Below the pieces are notes generated by a model. That model did not search any database. It was not told the DNA's origin and saw only the letters and a program-made list of their open reading frames with translations. This document shows positions 1-11,744 of a stretch of DNA of 64,000 bases, in pieces. Made by a program: the position numbers and the translations under genes. This stretch comes from Corynebacterium glaucum. Lineage in GTDB: Bacteria > Actinomycetota > Actinomycetes > Mycobacteriales > Mycobacteriaceae. Location of the stretch: positions 1-64,000 of the forward strand of contig NZ_CP019688.1 in the NCBI RefSeq assembly GCF_002287505.1. The letters are read 5' to 3'. Numbering within the stretch: the stretch's first letter is position 1; every line of letters starts with the position of its first letter.

Positions 1-1635
1 ATGTGCGGACGGATCAGGACAACGAGGCGGAAGGAGCGGGTAGTGGCAGACCAGCAACTCGAGGCACTTTGGCGCGACCTGGTTGCAGAACTCCTCCAAC
101 TCTCCGAACGCCCAAACTCACCCGTTCCCACGCTCACACACCAGCAACGCGCCTACCTCCAGTTGGTCAAGCCAGTAGTGCTTGTCGACGGCTACGCCAT
201 CCTTTCCGCACCGCACACCGCAGCCAAAACCGTGGTGGAGGAGTCGCTCGCCCCGCACATCGCGGCTCAGCTCCAAGCGCGTCTCGGCACCCCGTTCACG
301 CTCGCGGTCTCGATCGCGGCTCCCGGCGTGCAGGAGGTCGGCCAGCCGCAGCAGGAGCCGCCGATCGCCCAGCCGCAGACAGAGTGGACCGCGACGCAGA
401 GCTCCCACACGCTACACCCGCCGGCAGAATCGACGTACGGATTCACCGCACCCGGGGACCAGATCCCGATGGGGCTTGACGAGTTGGCGCAGATGCATGC
501 GAGGCAAACGGAGGAAAGTGAGCGTCGACAAGCAAATGCTCACCCCACGGTGCCGCAGCGTATCCGCCGTGAGAAACCTGCGCACGACCCAGACCGTGAA
601 GCAAGCCTGAACCCGAAGTACACCTTCGAGAACTTTGTGATCGGCTCCTCGAACCGCTTCGCCAACGGCGCCGCGGTAGCCGTGGCCGAGAATCCAGCGC
701 GCGCATATAACCCACTGTTTATATGGGGCGGTTCTGGGCTTGGCAAGACACACTTGCTGCACGCGGCCGGCAACTACGCGCGCGTGCTCGAGCCGAACTT
801 GAAGATCAAGTACGTGAGCTCGGAGGAGTTCACCAACGATTACATCAACTCCGTGCGTGATGACCGGCAAGAATCGTTCAAGCGGCGCTATCGCAACCTG
901 GACATCTTGATGGTCGATGACATCCAATTTCTTGAGGGCAAGGAAGGTACGCAGGAGGAGTTCTTCCACACCTTCAACGCTCTGCATCAAGCGAACAAGC
1001 AGATCATCCTGAGTTCGGATCGGCCGCCGCGGCAGCTGACGACGCTGGAGGACCGTCTGCGCACGCGCTTTGAGGGCGGGCTGATTACTGACATTCAGCC
1101 GCCGGATTTGGAAACGCGCATTGCGATTCTGATGAAGAAGGCCGCGGCCGACGGGACGCAGGTGAGCCACGACGTGCTCGAGCTCATTGCGTCGCAGTTC
1201 GAATCATCAATTCGCGAGCTTGAGGGCGCGTTGATTCGCGTGTCTGCGTACTCATCGCTCATCGACGAGCCGATCACCATGGACGTCGCCCAGGTGGCGC
1301 TTCGGGACATCCTGCCGGATGAGAACGATGTAACCGTCACGGCGACCATTATCAAAGATGCCGCGGCAGAGTACTTCCAGGTCGGTGTAGAGCAGCTGAC
1401 CGGTGCTGGAAAGACCCGGCATGTGGCACACGCGCGCCAAATCGCGATGTATCTGTGCCGCGAGCTGACTGACCTGTCGCTGCCGAAGATCGGCGACGAG
1501 TTCGGCGGCAAGGACCACACCACCGTGATGTACGCGGACCGGAAAATCCGGAAGGAAATGACCGAAAACCGCGGCACCTACGACGAGATCCAGGAACTCA
1601 CGCAGTTAATCAAGAACCGCGCGCGGACGCGGTAG
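1..1635 (+). CDS. dnaA: chromosomal replication initiator DnaA
   Basis: DnaA is the AAA+ protein that binds DnaA boxes and opens the origin. The frame is open from base 1 (ATG), but the best-supported start is GTG at 43, preceded by AAGGAG at 31-36 with 6-nt spacing. That gives about 530 residues beginning VADQQLEALW, a typical DnaA domain I start. Numbered from GTG 43, the Walker A motif GGSGLGKTH lies near residue 229 and the Walker B region ILMVDDIQF near 288. The C-terminal DNA-binding signature GGKDHTTVMYADRKI lies near residue 488. A poorly conserved Pro/Gln-rich linker (domain II) separates the N terminus from the AAA+ core. The next gene downstream is a surface protein, not dnaN, so dnaA is not directly next to dnaN here. 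The upstream promoter lies outside the window. Confidence 0.98.
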   Translation: MCGRIRTTRRKERVVADQQLEALWRDLVAELLQLSERPNSPVPTLTHQQRAYLQLVKPVVLVDGYAILSAPHTAAKTVVEESLAPHIAAQLQARLGTPFTLAVSIAAPGVQEVGQPQQEPPIAQPQTEWTATQSSHTLHPPAESTYGFTAPGDQIPMGLDELAQMHARQTEESERRQANAHPTVPQRIRREKPAHDPDREASLNPKYTFENFVIGSSNRFANGAAVAVAENPARAYNPLFIWGGSGLGKTHLLHAAGNYARVLEPNLKIKYVSSEEFTNDYINSVRDDRQESFKRRYRNLDILMVDDIQFLEGKEGTQEEFFHTFNALHQANKQIILSSDRPPRQLTTLEDRLRTRFEGGLITDIQPPDLETRIAILMKKAAADGTQVSHDVLELIASQFESSIRELEGALIRVSAYSSLIDEPITMDVAQVALRDILPDENDVTVTATIIKDAAAEYFQVGVEQLTGAGKTRHVAHARQIAMYLCRELTDLSLPKIGDEFGGKDHTTVMYADRKIRKEMTENRGTYDEIQELTQLIKNRARTR

Positions 1636-1763
1636 CGGTGAGAGGGTTTTTAATTAGCTAGGTAAAGCTTGTGTAACCCCTGAAAGATTCCATGTTCAGC
1701 CTGTAGACATGCATGGAAGCTCCCTGTACGCTTACCAGGTCCTATCTTTTCAGGGAGGAATAC

Positions 1764-4517
1764 ATGTTAATTCAGAATGGGAGCTCAGGCGGCAAAACGC
1801 GCCGCTTCTCCGACATTCGAAAATCTGTGGTTGCCGCAGTGACTGGTGTAGCGCTTGCGCTGGGGTCTGTTACGGCGGCACCTATGGCGGAAGCGCAACC
1901 GGCCGTCCAGCCGGATTATCCAGACGACTCTCGAGCTTGGGATCCGAAGCTTCCGTTCGGGCCCGGGCAGGACATCGCAAAAAACCCCTCGTTAACTCCT
2001 GGGATTTGCGGTGGCAAAAATGGCAATCTAAAGATTGCGCTCGTCTTCGATGTCTCCTCGTCAATCGGAGAAGACGGCCTTCGCGACACTAAATCTGCAG
2101 GGGACGCGGTGGTGACGGCGCTCAACGATGCACCTGTTCAAATTGGTATCTACAATTTCGGAACCAAGGCGCCCTCGTCCTACAGCGAAGGCGCACAGAC
2201 GTTGGGTGGTCCACTAGCAGTCGGCTCGGAAGAGGTGCTGAAGGAAAAAATCGCGCAGCTAGCGATTCCAGCCCGACCGCGCATTCAAGGGACCAACTGG
2301 GATCGAGGTATCAGCCAGATTCCCACCGGAACCTATGACGTTGTCTACTTCATCACAGACGGATTGCCCACCGCATACGGTGACGCAGTTGGCAGCGTCG
2401 ATACCCAACGTGGAGCGAACAACCGACCTGCTTTCAATCACGCTAATGGTGGTGCAGCGAACAAGGATTACGCTGCCGCGAAACTCGATGTCCAGGAAGC
2501 TGTGAAATCAGCAAACGCTCTTAAAGCATCCGGTACACGCATCGTGCCACTCGCGGTGGGCAAGGACGTTAAAGGCGATCTCGCTAGCACTTACCTCGAA
2601 TACATCTCTGGACCAGGGAATGCAATTCCAGTCGATGATTACGGTCAGTTGACAAAACAATTGGTAGCTCAAGCAACTGAAGGCTGCGCGGGCGAAGTTA
2701 CCATCCAGAAGCAGCTGACTGACGCTAACGGAAATCTCACAAACGATTCTCCCGCGGGTTTCTCGTTCGAAGCATCAGGGATTTCAGAGAAGTTCCACCT
2801 CACTAACACCACGGCGATCACCGGTGATGATGGGAAAGCTACCTTCGGTTACGTCGCACCTAATAACGCAGCAACAGGTTCTTTCACTATCAAAGAAGTC
2901 GGGACCGAGTTCAAAAACGTCTCCTGCACCTCGGCTGATGGTGAGCCTTGGGAGCGAAACGGCAACGATTTCATCGTCCCAGCAAAGGCTGGCGGCAAAG
3001 CTGAGTGTACCGTCACTAACCCTGCACCTGTGACAGTTACAGTCACGGAAACTACGACCGAGACACCGTCGACGGTAACCGAGACCACGACCGTAGAACC
3101 CATCACCACCACTGTGACTGAGATTCCCGAAGCGGTGACAACAGTTGAAATCACAACTGTTACTGAAATTCCGGAACCTTCAACGGTTGAGAAGACTGTG
3201 ACCGAAACGCCGGATCCCGTCACAGTCACTGAAGTGCCGGATCCCCTCACCGAAACGCTGACCGAAACACCAGATCCAGAAACCGAAACAGTAACGGTGA
3301 CGACAACAGAAACTCAAGAGCCGACTCCAACCACCGTCACCCAAACCACGACGCAAACAGAGACGTCAACGGCTACTCAGACGGAGACAGCAACGGAAAC
3401 TGCGACCGCGACGGCCACTGCGACCCAAACTGAAACCGCGACGGCTACTCAGACGGAGACCGCGACCGCCACAGAAACGGCCACAGAGACCGAGACTCAA
3501 ACAGACACGACAACCGCTACAGCCACAGAGACTGAAACGACGACGGCGACAACCACCGCTACGGACACGCAGGTTCTTACCTCCACTGAGACGACGACAG
3601 TTACTGAGGAACCAGTGACCGTGGTGGAGACCGTCACGCCTGCGCCGGTAACGGAGACAGTGACCGCTGAGGTAACGGTGGTCAACGAAATTCCAGGTAA
3701 ACCAGTTACCGTCACCAATACTTCCACCGTTACGGAGACCGTCGACAACACTGTTGAGAAAACCGTGGAGCAGACGGTCAACAATACGGTGACGGAAACG
3801 GTCGACAACACCATCGAGAAGACGGTTGAGAAGACGGTGAACAACGTAGTTACGTCCGTCGTTGAAGGCGAACCAGTTACCGTCACCAACAATGCAACGG
3901 TTACAGAGACACAAACTGAGACCACCACGGTGGTTCCAGGTCGTGAGCCGGCTACCGCGACTGCAACTGTTACCGTCACCGAAACTGAAACGCAGGTCAT
4001 CACCACCACCGTCAGCGCTGATGACGCAGGTGCAGGAAATGCAGGCGCGAAAGAAACCGTCACAGTGACAACCACCGCGGCACTGTTCCCAGGCTCATCC
4101 AATGATGGCGGGATGCTGAGCGGATCATCCATCGGTAGCGAGGGTGGTTCGTCAGCGAAAGGCATCGTCGATGACCGCTGCATCCCGGCAGCGATCGGTC
4201 TCACCATCCCGTTGCTGGCTCTGATCCCGCTGCATCTGCTGCAGCAGGTCTCGATCCCGGGCCTGGAAGCTTACTCGGCTGAGATCAACTCGCGTATCAC
4301 GCAGGCGAACAACCAGATCCAACAGCAGCTCGGCATCTTCGACGAGAACACTGCACGTGCCGTTCAGGAGTTCAACGCCCAGGTGAATCGCATCACCGCA
4401 GAGAACCAGCAGATCCTGCAGTGGGCTGGTATTGCCGCCGCAGTCGTCGGCGTCGCAAGCTACCTGTTCTACTTCTGCGTGCCGCGCCCGGACGCTGAGC
4501 AGGGTTCCAGCAACTAG
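1764..4517 (+). CDS. secreted/surface-anchored vWA-domain protein with Thr-rich stalk (adhesin-like)
   Basis: I start it at ATG 1764, which follows the strong ribosome site GGGAGGAA (1753-1760); in-frame upstream codons lack one. The product is about 917 residues. Residues 1-45 form a signal peptide ending near AEAQ. A von Willebrand factor A domain follows, with the MIDAS motif DVSSS at residues 96-100. A beta-sandwich prealbumin/SpaA-like segment covers roughly 310-425. A long stalk of TVTET/TATET-like repeats covers about 430-770. The C terminus holds two hydrophobic segments (IPAAIGLTIPLLALIPL and WAGIAAAVVGVASYLFYF) flanking a Gln/Asn-rich helix. There is no LPXTG motif, so anchoring is probably by the C-terminal membrane segments. 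The architecture suggests an adhesin or pilin-like surface protein. Its exact ligand is unknown. Its position between dnaA and dnaN is unusual. Confidence 0.9.
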   Translation: MLIQNGSSGGKTRRFSDIRKSVVAAVTGVALALGSVTAAPMAEAQPAVQPDYPDDSRAWDPKLPFGPGQDIAKNPSLTPGICGGKNGNLKIALVFDVSSSIGEDGLRDTKSAGDAVVTALNDAPVQIGIYNFGTKAPSSYSEGAQTLGGPLAVGSEEVLKEKIAQLAIPARPRIQGTNWDRGISQIPTGTYDVVYFITDGLPTAYGDAVGSVDTQRGANNRPAFNHANGGAANKDYAAAKLDVQEAVKSANALKASGTRIVPLAVGKDVKGDLASTYLEYISGPGNAIPVDDYGQLTKQLVAQATEGCAGEVTIQKQLTDANGNLTNDSPAGFSFEASGISEKFHLTNTTAITGDDGKATFGYVAPNNAATGSFTIKEVGTEFKNVSCTSADGEPWERNGNDFIVPAKAGGKAECTVTNPAPVTVTVTETTTETPSTVTETTTVEPITTTVTEIPEAVTTVEITTVTEIPEPSTVEKTVTETPDPVTVTEVPDPLTETLTETPDPETETVTVTTTETQEPTPTTVTQTTTQTETSTATQTETATETATATATATQTETATATQTETATATETATETETQTDTTTATATETETTTATTTATDTQVLTSTETTTVTEEPVTVVETVTPAPVTETVTAEVTVVNEIPGKPVTVTNTSTVTETVDNTVEKTVEQTVNNTVTETVDNTIEKTVEKTVNNVVTSVVEGEPVTVTNNATVTETQTETTTVVPGREPATATATVTVTETETQVITTTVSADDAGAGNAGAKETVTVTTTAALFPGSSNDGGMLSGSSIGSEGGSSAKGIVDDRCIPAAIGLTIPLLALIPLHLLQQVSIPGLEAYSAEINSRITQANNQIQQQLGIFDENTARAVQEFNAQVNRITAENQQILQWAGIAAAVVGVASYLFYFCVPRPDAEQGSSN
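3033..4078 (+). repeat. degenerate Thr-codon repeat region inside the surface protein gene
   Basis: About 1 kb built from short ACN GTN ACN GAN ACN-type units encodes the TVTET/TATET stalk. The densest part (about 3360-3560) reads as near-perfect GAGACNGCNACNG repeats. A second block (3735-3850) repeats NTVTETVDNT / EKTVEKTVNN units. Long antisense reading frames across this region are a by-product of the codon repetition. Such tracts change length by slippage or recombination, so stalk length may differ between strains. Confidence 0.8.
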
Positions 4518-4524
4518 GACATAG

Positions 4525-4551
4525 TTCGGCTTCAATCCTCCCGAAGCCGAA
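4525..4551 (+). terminator. hairpin downstream of surface protein gene
   Basis: TTCGGCTTC and GAAGCCGAA form a 9-bp stem a few bases after the stop codon at 4517. It lacks its own T-tract but sits just before a second hairpin that has one. Confidence 0.5.
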
Positions 4552-4554
4552 TCC

Positions 4555-4598
4555 CCCGGTTGTCGCACTTCATCACGGAGTGCAGCAGCCGGGTTTTT
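4555..4598 (+). terminator. rho-independent terminator abutting the origin region
   Basis: CCCGG (4555-4559) pairs with CCGGG (4589-4593), with an inner GCACT/AGTGC stem, followed by TTTTTCTT. It ends transcription of the surface protein gene directly before the first perfect DnaA box and would insulate the origin from read-through. Confidence 0.6.
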
Positions 4599-4599
4599 C

Positions 4600-4920
4600 T
4601 TATCCACAGGGTTATTCACACCTGTGTAATTACGACGGAGAAATTTGGTGACGTCGGCCACAGAGGCGCTTTTCCACAGATTCGAGGTCCGCGTCGGGAG
4701 ATGGGGATAAGAAAGCGCCGCGTGTGGATTGGCGGTGGGGAAACCGGGGCGGTTTGTGGGATTCGTCGATAAGCGAAAATTGCTCCACAAGATTGCCGGG
4801 TTGTGCACAAGCGATCCACAAGCCGAATCACAAGATTGAATTGTGCTGCGACCGCGGCAAACCCGGCTCAATCCACAGTTTCAACACCGCTTACTGTTGT
4901 TACCGTTCTTTTTCCTTGTA
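4600..4920. other. candidate oriC: DnaA-box region upstream of dnaN
   Basis: This gene-free spacer holds boxes matching the TTWTNCACA consensus: TTATCCACA 4600-4608, TTATTCACA 4612-4620 and TTTTCCACA 4670-4678. Weaker boxes follow: TGTGGATTG 4723-4731 (minus), TTGTGCACA 4801-4809, CGATCCACA 4812-4820 and CAATCCACA 4869-4877. A locally T-rich stretch at about 4885-4930 could be the unwinding element. Its position next to dnaN, and the rightward transcription of dnaA, dnaN, recF, gyrB and gyrA, fit an origin. I have not computed GC skew, and DNA upstream of dnaA, another possible oriC position, is outside the window. The rest of 4518-5093 shows no gene. Confidence 0.7.
4764..4779 (+). repeat. 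dispersed motif GTCGATAAGC (intergenic copy in the origin region)
   Basis: CGTCGATAAGCGAAAA is one of twelve exact copies of GTCGATAAGC in the window and carries the A-rich tail typical of copies outside constrained coding sequence. It lies among the DnaA boxes. Its function is unknown; see findings. Confidence 0.6.
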
Positions 4921-5093
4921 ATTCATCAAGAGAAAGAGAGGGTGTGCACAAGACTGCGCGCCTTGGCTCAGTGTGAGGCTCGCATGCTCGGGGATCGGCG
5001 AGGAAGCTTTAGAAATTTCGAGCATGCCCGCCTAGAGTGAAAACGTAATTTCAAGAATCCAGCACAACCGACCTCGAGGGAGCAGCCAGCAGC

Positions 5094-6293
5094 ATGGTTG
5101 ACATCGCCGGTGACAACGCCGTGTCGTTCCGCGTTCACAAGGAAGACCTGTCGGACGCTGTGGCCTGGGTTGCCAGGAGCTTGCCTACCAAAAACACACA
5201 GCCGGTGCTGCGAGCTGTGGTGATCACCGCCGACGACAACGGGTTGGAATTCGCGGGCTTTGATTACGAGGTTTCCAGCCGCGTGCGGATTGGCGCGGAG
5301 GTGGATCAGCCTGGCCGTATCGCGGTGGCCGGCAAACTGCTCGCCGACATTGTTTCCAACCTGCCGGCGAAGCCGGTTGAGGTGACCACCGAGGGCAACA
5401 AGATGAAGCTCAAGGGCGGGTCCGCGAAGTTCGAGCTGCCGCTGATGAGCCTCGACGACTACCCGCAGTTGCCGGAGCTTCCCGAGGTCACCGGCGAAAT
5501 CGCCCCGGCTGCGCTAACTGCTGCGGTGACCCAGGTCGCGTCTGCTGCTGGCCGCGACGACACGCTGCCGATGCTTACCGGTATCCACATGGAGATCGCA
5601 GGCAACCACTTGAAGCTCACCGCGACGGACCGTTTCCGCCTGGCGCTGCGCTCCCTGGAGTGGGAGCCGGCCGGAGCGGACACCGAGGCGAAACTGCTGA
5701 TTCCGGCGAAAACGCTGCTGGATAACGCGCGCACGCTGGACACGCACATCGATGACCCAGTGCAGATCGCCGTCGGTGGAACCGGCAACGTCGGCGCCGA
5801 GGGCCTGTTTGGTCTGCGTACCGGCAACCGCGAGACCACCACCCGCATGCTCGACGCGGACTTCCCGAACGTGGCGCCGCTGCTGCCGAAGGCGCACACC
5901 TCGATTGCCACGGTGGAGATCGCGCCGCTGCTGGAGTCCATCCGCCGCGTGTCCTTGGTCGCCGACCGCAACGCGCAGATCCGCCTGCACTTCCGCGAAG
6001 GCGAGCTCGCGCTCCACGCCTCCGGTGCGGATTCCGGTGAAGCGCAGGAAACGCTGCCGGCCGCATTCACCGGCGCGGACGAACTGCTCATCGCGTTCAA
6101 CGCCGGCTACCTGCGTGATGGGCTTTCCGTCATCGGCACCGATCGCGTCATGTTCGGTTTCACCGAGGCCTCACGACCGGCGATCATGGTCCCCGAGCCG
6201 GAGGATCTCCCGGAGGCCAATGCCGACGGCACGTTCCCCACCCCGGACACCTTCTTCACCTACTTGCTCATGCCGGTGCGCCTGCCGGGTTAA
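5094..6293 (+). CDS. dnaN: DNA polymerase III sliding clamp (beta subunit)
   Basis: DnaN is the ring-shaped processivity factor that tethers replicative polymerase and repair enzymes to DNA. The 399-residue protein begins MVDIAGDNAVSFRVHKEDL, close in form to other actinobacterial clamps, and has the usual three-domain length. Start ATG 5094 is preceded by GAGGGAG at about 5076. It heads the dnaN-recF-dciA run: recF begins 12 bases after its stop, so the three genes are probably co-transcribed. The promoter would lie in the spacer that also carries the DnaA boxes. Confidence 0.97.
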   Translation: MVDIAGDNAVSFRVHKEDLSDAVAWVARSLPTKNTQPVLRAVVITADDNGLEFAGFDYEVSSRVRIGAEVDQPGRIAVAGKLLADIVSNLPAKPVEVTTEGNKMKLKGGSAKFELPLMSLDDYPQLPELPEVTGEIAPAALTAAVTQVASAAGRDDTLPMLTGIHMEIAGNHLKLTATDRFRLALRSLEWEPAGADTEAKLLIPAKTLLDNARTLDTHIDDPVQIAVGGTGNVGAEGLFGLRTGNRETTTRMLDADFPNVAPLLPKAHTSIATVEIAPLLESIRRVSLVADRNAQIRLHFREGELALHASGADSGEAQETLPAAFTGADELLIAFNAGYLRDGLSVIGTDRVMFGFTEASRPAIMVPEPEDLPEANADGTFPTPDTFFTYLLMPVRLPG

Positions 6294-6305
6294 ACCCTCA
6301 CTCCG

Positions 6306-7490
6306 TTGTACGTCGCCGAACTTGACCTGCGAGATTTCCGCTCCTGGCCGGAACTGCACCTTGATCTTGAGCCGGGTGTCACCGTCTTCGCCGGTCGCAA
6401 CGGTCACGGCAAAACCAACATCGTCGAGGCGCTCTATTACACCTCCCACCTGCGCAGCCACCGCGTTTCAGGCGACGGCCCGCTGATCGGAGCGCAGGCA
6501 AGCAACGCGCGCATCTCCGCGACCACAATCAACGAGGGCCGCGCGCTGACCACCCACTTGCTGATCCAGCACAGCGGCGGCAACCAAGCGCAGATCAACC
6601 GCACTCGCCTGAAATCGCCCCGCGAACTCGCGGGAGTGCTGCGCACCGTGATGTTCTCGCCGGAGGATCTCCGCCTGGTCAACGGCGAGCCGTCTGAGCG
6701 CCGCCGCTTCCTCGACGACCTCGCCGCACTGCGCACGCCGCGCCTCGGCGGAGCGCGCGCCGACTACGAGAAGGTCCTGCGCCAACGCAATGCACTGCTC
6801 CGAAACTCCAACATGGCGCTGCGCCGCGGTTACAGCGACGACACCGGCGCCAGCGCGCTGAGCACACTCGACGTCTGGGACGGTCAGCTCGCAGCGTACG
6901 GCAGCCAGGTGCTCGCCGGTCGCATGTTGCTTATCGACGCCCTGTCCGACCTCATCACCGAGGCCTACGCCGCCGTCGCCCCGGAGTCGCGCCCCGCGGC
7001 GGTACAGATCAAGTCCACGCTGGACCGAGCTGTCGCCGAGCTCGCGGGCGGGGAAACCAGAGACCCAGCGATCTTCGAGGCAGCGATGCTCTCCGAGTTG
7101 GGCCGGCGCCGCTCGGAGGAGATCGACCGCAGCACGACGCTGGTCGGCCCGCACCGCGATGACCTCGTGCTCATGCTCGGTGATAACCCGGCGAAGGGCT
7201 ACGCCTCCCACGGCGAGACCTGGTCCTACGCGCTCGCGCTGCACCTCGCGGAATACCAGCTGCTCAGCTCAGATGGCTCCGACCCTGTGCTCATCCTCGA
7301 CGACGTGTTTGCAGAACTCGACGCGAAGCGCCGCGAGCGCCTGGTCCACGTCGCTGAGGGTGCAGAGCAGGTGCTGATCACCGCCGCGGTTGGCGACGAT
7401 CTACCGGGCAACCTCGACGACGCCGTCACCGCGCGCTACGCCGTGACCATGGATGAAGGGGTGAGCAGCATTGAGCGATCTGATCAGTGA
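6306..7490 (+). CDS. recF: DNA replication/repair protein RecF
   Basis: RecF is an SMC-like ATPase that loads RecA at single-strand gaps with RecO and RecR. The 394-residue protein starts with TTG at 6306 and reads [14 protein letters not shown], the expected RecF N terminus; no strong ribosome site is visible, consistent with translational coupling to dnaN 12 bases upstream. The Walker A motif GRNGHGKTN lies near residue 30 and the Walker B region [12 protein letters not shown] near residue 328. The 3' end overlaps dciA by 20 bases. The gene carries one in-frame copy (6928-6939) of the dispersed GCTTATCGAC motif, encoding Leu-Ile-Asp. Confidence 0.96.
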   Translation: MYVAELDLRDFRSWPELHLDLEPGVTVFAGRNGHGKTNIVEALYYTSHLRSHRVSGDGPLIGAQASNARISATTINEGRALTTHLLIQHSGGNQAQINRTRLKSPRELAGVLRTVMFSPEDLRLVNGEPSERRRFLDDLAALRTPRLGGARADYEKVLRQRNALLRNSNMALRRGYSDDTGASALSTLDVWDGQLAAYGSQVLAGRMLLIDALSDLITEAYAAVAPESRPAAVQIKSTLDRAVAELAGGETRDPAIFEAAMLSELGRRRSEEIDRSTTLVGPHRDDLVLMLGDNPAKGYASHGETWSYALALHLAEYQLLSSDGSDPVLILDDVFAELDAKRRERLVHVAEGAEQVLITAAVGDDLPGNLDDAVTARYAVTMDEGVSSIERSDQ

Positions 7491-8088
7491 CACCTTTGAG
7501 CTGTGGCGCGAGACAGCTCGGCGGCGGGGTGGGCGCTTGCCGGATCTGTCGCGGCAGGGCACGTCGGTGGTGCCGAGGCGCAGCGTCGGAAAATCTGCGG
7601 TGACTAGCTCGGCGGCGGGGGAATCGCAGGTGAAGGTTCCGGGATTGGCGTTGGACGAGGCGTCGATAAGCAAAAAGCCCCAACCCCTGCGAGGCCGGCC
7701 AACTGGGCAGGATGGCCGTGCGATTCCGCGTGGGTACAAGGTGGATTCGCTGGGTGCGCTGCTGGGGCGCGAGATTCGCAAGCGCGACTGGAGCGAAAAC
7801 ATGGCCTACGGGTGGGTGATGGGCAATTGGGAATCGCTGGTGGGTGTCAAGATTGCGCAGCACACCGAGGTGAAGATGATCAAAGAGGGCGAGGTGCACA
7901 TCGAGTGCGACTCGACCGCGTGGGCGACGCAGCTGAAGTACATGCAGTCGACGGTGCTGAAAGCGATCGCGGAAAAGGTTGGTGCCGGTGTGATTACCAA
8001 GCTGCATATCTACGGGCCGAAAACGAAGTCCTGGCGCAAGGGTCCGCTGCATGTGCCGGGGCGGGGGCCGCGGGATACGTACGGATAA
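7471..8088 (+). CDS. dciA: DciA-type (DUF721) replicative-helicase-associated protein
   Basis: The product has 205 residues with a divergent basic/Pro N-terminal half and a C-terminal DUF721 domain from about residue 105 ([15 protein letters not shown] onward). In actinobacteria this gene between recF and gyrB encodes DciA, which helps load or activate the DnaB helicase where DnaC is absent. The TTG start at 7471 follows GAAGGGG and overlaps the recF 3' end, indicating translational coupling. The linker contains the dispersed motif GTCGATAAGCAAAAA (7662-7676) in a frame that reads Ser-Ile(ATA)-Ser-Lys. The ATA codon is conspicuous in this high-GC genome. Confidence 0.88.
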   Translation: MSDLISDTFELWRETARRRGGRLPDLSRQGTSVVPRRSVGKSAVTSSAAGESQVKVPGLALDEASISKKPQPLRGRPTGQDGRAIPRGYKVDSLGALLGREIRKRDWSENMAYGWVMGNWESLVGVKIAQHTEVKMIKEGEVHIECDSTAWATQLKYMQSTVLKAIAEKVGAGVITKLHIYGPKTKSWRKGPLHVPGRGPRDTYG

Positions 8089-8097
8089 AAGCGGGCG

Positions 8098-8334
8098 TCA
8101 GGGTCGCTGCATGCGGACCAACTGGACGCGGGAGTGGTGAGCGATCCACTTCGCAGCAGCTGGCTCGATCCAGTTCGCAACATTGTTGATGGCCTGCACC
8201 TGACGGTCAAGATTGGCAGTCTCATGAGCTTGGTTGGGGAAAACCAAGGACTCATGGTGGGCGCATCGATTGCGAAGTCTGTAACCAGAATGGTCCGTAT
8301 CCACCTTGCCCGACTGGCACTTCCAATACGTCAT
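8098..8334 (-). pseudogene. remnant of an Abi-like (abortive-infection family) protein
   Basis: The 78-codon frame contains RLRNRCAHHESL followed by a C-terminal block ending in HHSRVQLVRMQRP. This resembles the conserved LRNRCAHH motif and C terminus of actinobacterial Abi-like proteins, which are normally several times longer. Upstream on the same strand and frame (about 8335-8480) there are in-frame stops and no intact N-terminal domain. I therefore read it as a decayed fragment. Abi-family proteins are associated with phage exclusion, but this copy should be inactive. The assignment rests on motif recall and is moderate. Confidence 0.45.
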
Positions 8335-10875
<2,541 letters not shown>

Positions 10876-10994
10876 AGCACTTTCGCTATCCTCGGCAAAA
10901 GTATCCGCCCCAGCCCGAGGAGCCGTAACCCATCGACACCTACCCCGCATCCAGCCAGCACGGCGACCGCCCGCTCGTCGTCATCTTCCCCGGC

Positions 10995-11744
10995 ATGGGC
11001 ATGGGCGCACGCTACTACCGCCCAATTGCCGGGGCGCTCGCAGACGCCGGGTTCCCCACAGCTATCGGAGAGCTCCGCGGCCAGGGCGAGAGCCCCGCCG
11101 TCGCCTCCCGCTCCAACCAGTGGGGCTACCACCACGTCGCAGCGGAGGACTATCCAGCCACGATCAGGCAGGCTAAGCAGGAGCTTACGCTTGACGACGA
11201 CACGCCTGTCATCCTCCTCACCCATTCAATGGGCGGACAAGTGGGCACCCTTTTCATGGCGCGTCCAGAGGCTAAGGAGTGCAATGTGGTCGGCATGCTC
11301 GGCGTTGGCGCCGGCAATCCGTGGCACAAGGCGTTTCCGTTGCGTGACAAGCTGAAGTACGGCTTGGGCATCCAGTTCATCTGGCTCGTTGCGCAGGTCC
11401 TGGGCTATTGGCCGGGAGACAAGATCTCAGTCGGCGGCAGCTGGGGCCGCCATCCGCGCACTTACATCAATGAGTGGGCGCGCATGAACCGCACTGGCAA
11501 GCGCGGGAAACTCGCGGGCGCGGACATGGATTACATCAAGGCGATGAAGCGTATCGACGTGCCGGTGGTGCTCACCCGTTTCACCAATGACCGTGACTGC
11601 ACGGTCGCTTCCGCGCAGTCGTTGGCCGATCAGGTCTCCGGAGCCACCGTCGAAGAGCTCGACGGTGGGCTTGGCCATAATCGGTGGGCGAGGGAACCGC
11701 GTGCCGTCGTTAAGCGAATGCTCGAGTTTGCTGACGAGCTGTAG
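10995..11744 (+). CDS. alpha/beta-hydrolase family protein
   Basis: The product contains the nucleophile elbow HSMGG near residue 77, a likely acid in TNDRDC and a late His in GLGHNRW, so it is a serine hydrolase of unknown substrate. The given start is the first in-frame ATG (249 residues). The first beta-strand of the fold (PLVVIFPGMG) begins upstream of it, so the real protein probably starts earlier. Between the in-frame stop at 10926 and 10995 there is no ATG, GTG or TTG. The only plausible initiator is ATC 10932, 9 nt after a perfect GAGGAG (10917-10922). That would add 21 residues. It follows gyrB on the same strand. Confidence 0.8.
   Translation: MGMGARYYRPIAGALADAGFPTAIGELRGQGESPAVASRSNQWGYHHVAAEDYPATIRQAKQELTLDDDTPVILLTHSMGGQVGTLFMARPEAKECNVVGMLGVGAGNPWHKAFPLRDKLKYGLGIQFIWLVAQVLGYWPGDKISVGGSWGRHPRTYINEWARMNRTGKRGKLAGADMDYIKAMKRIDVPVVLTRFTNDRDCTVASAQSLADQVSGATVEELDGGLGHNRWAREPRAVVKRMLEFADEL

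Noticed and set aside
3366..4207. Long open frames on the minus strand across the Thr-stalk region
   Set aside because: They mirror the repeated ACN/GTN codons, lack ribosome sites and show only low-complexity Val/Thr composition.
4060..4517. LPXTG sortase signal in the surface protein
   Set aside because: The C terminus has two hydrophobic segments but no LPXTG-like motif followed by a single helix and basic tail.
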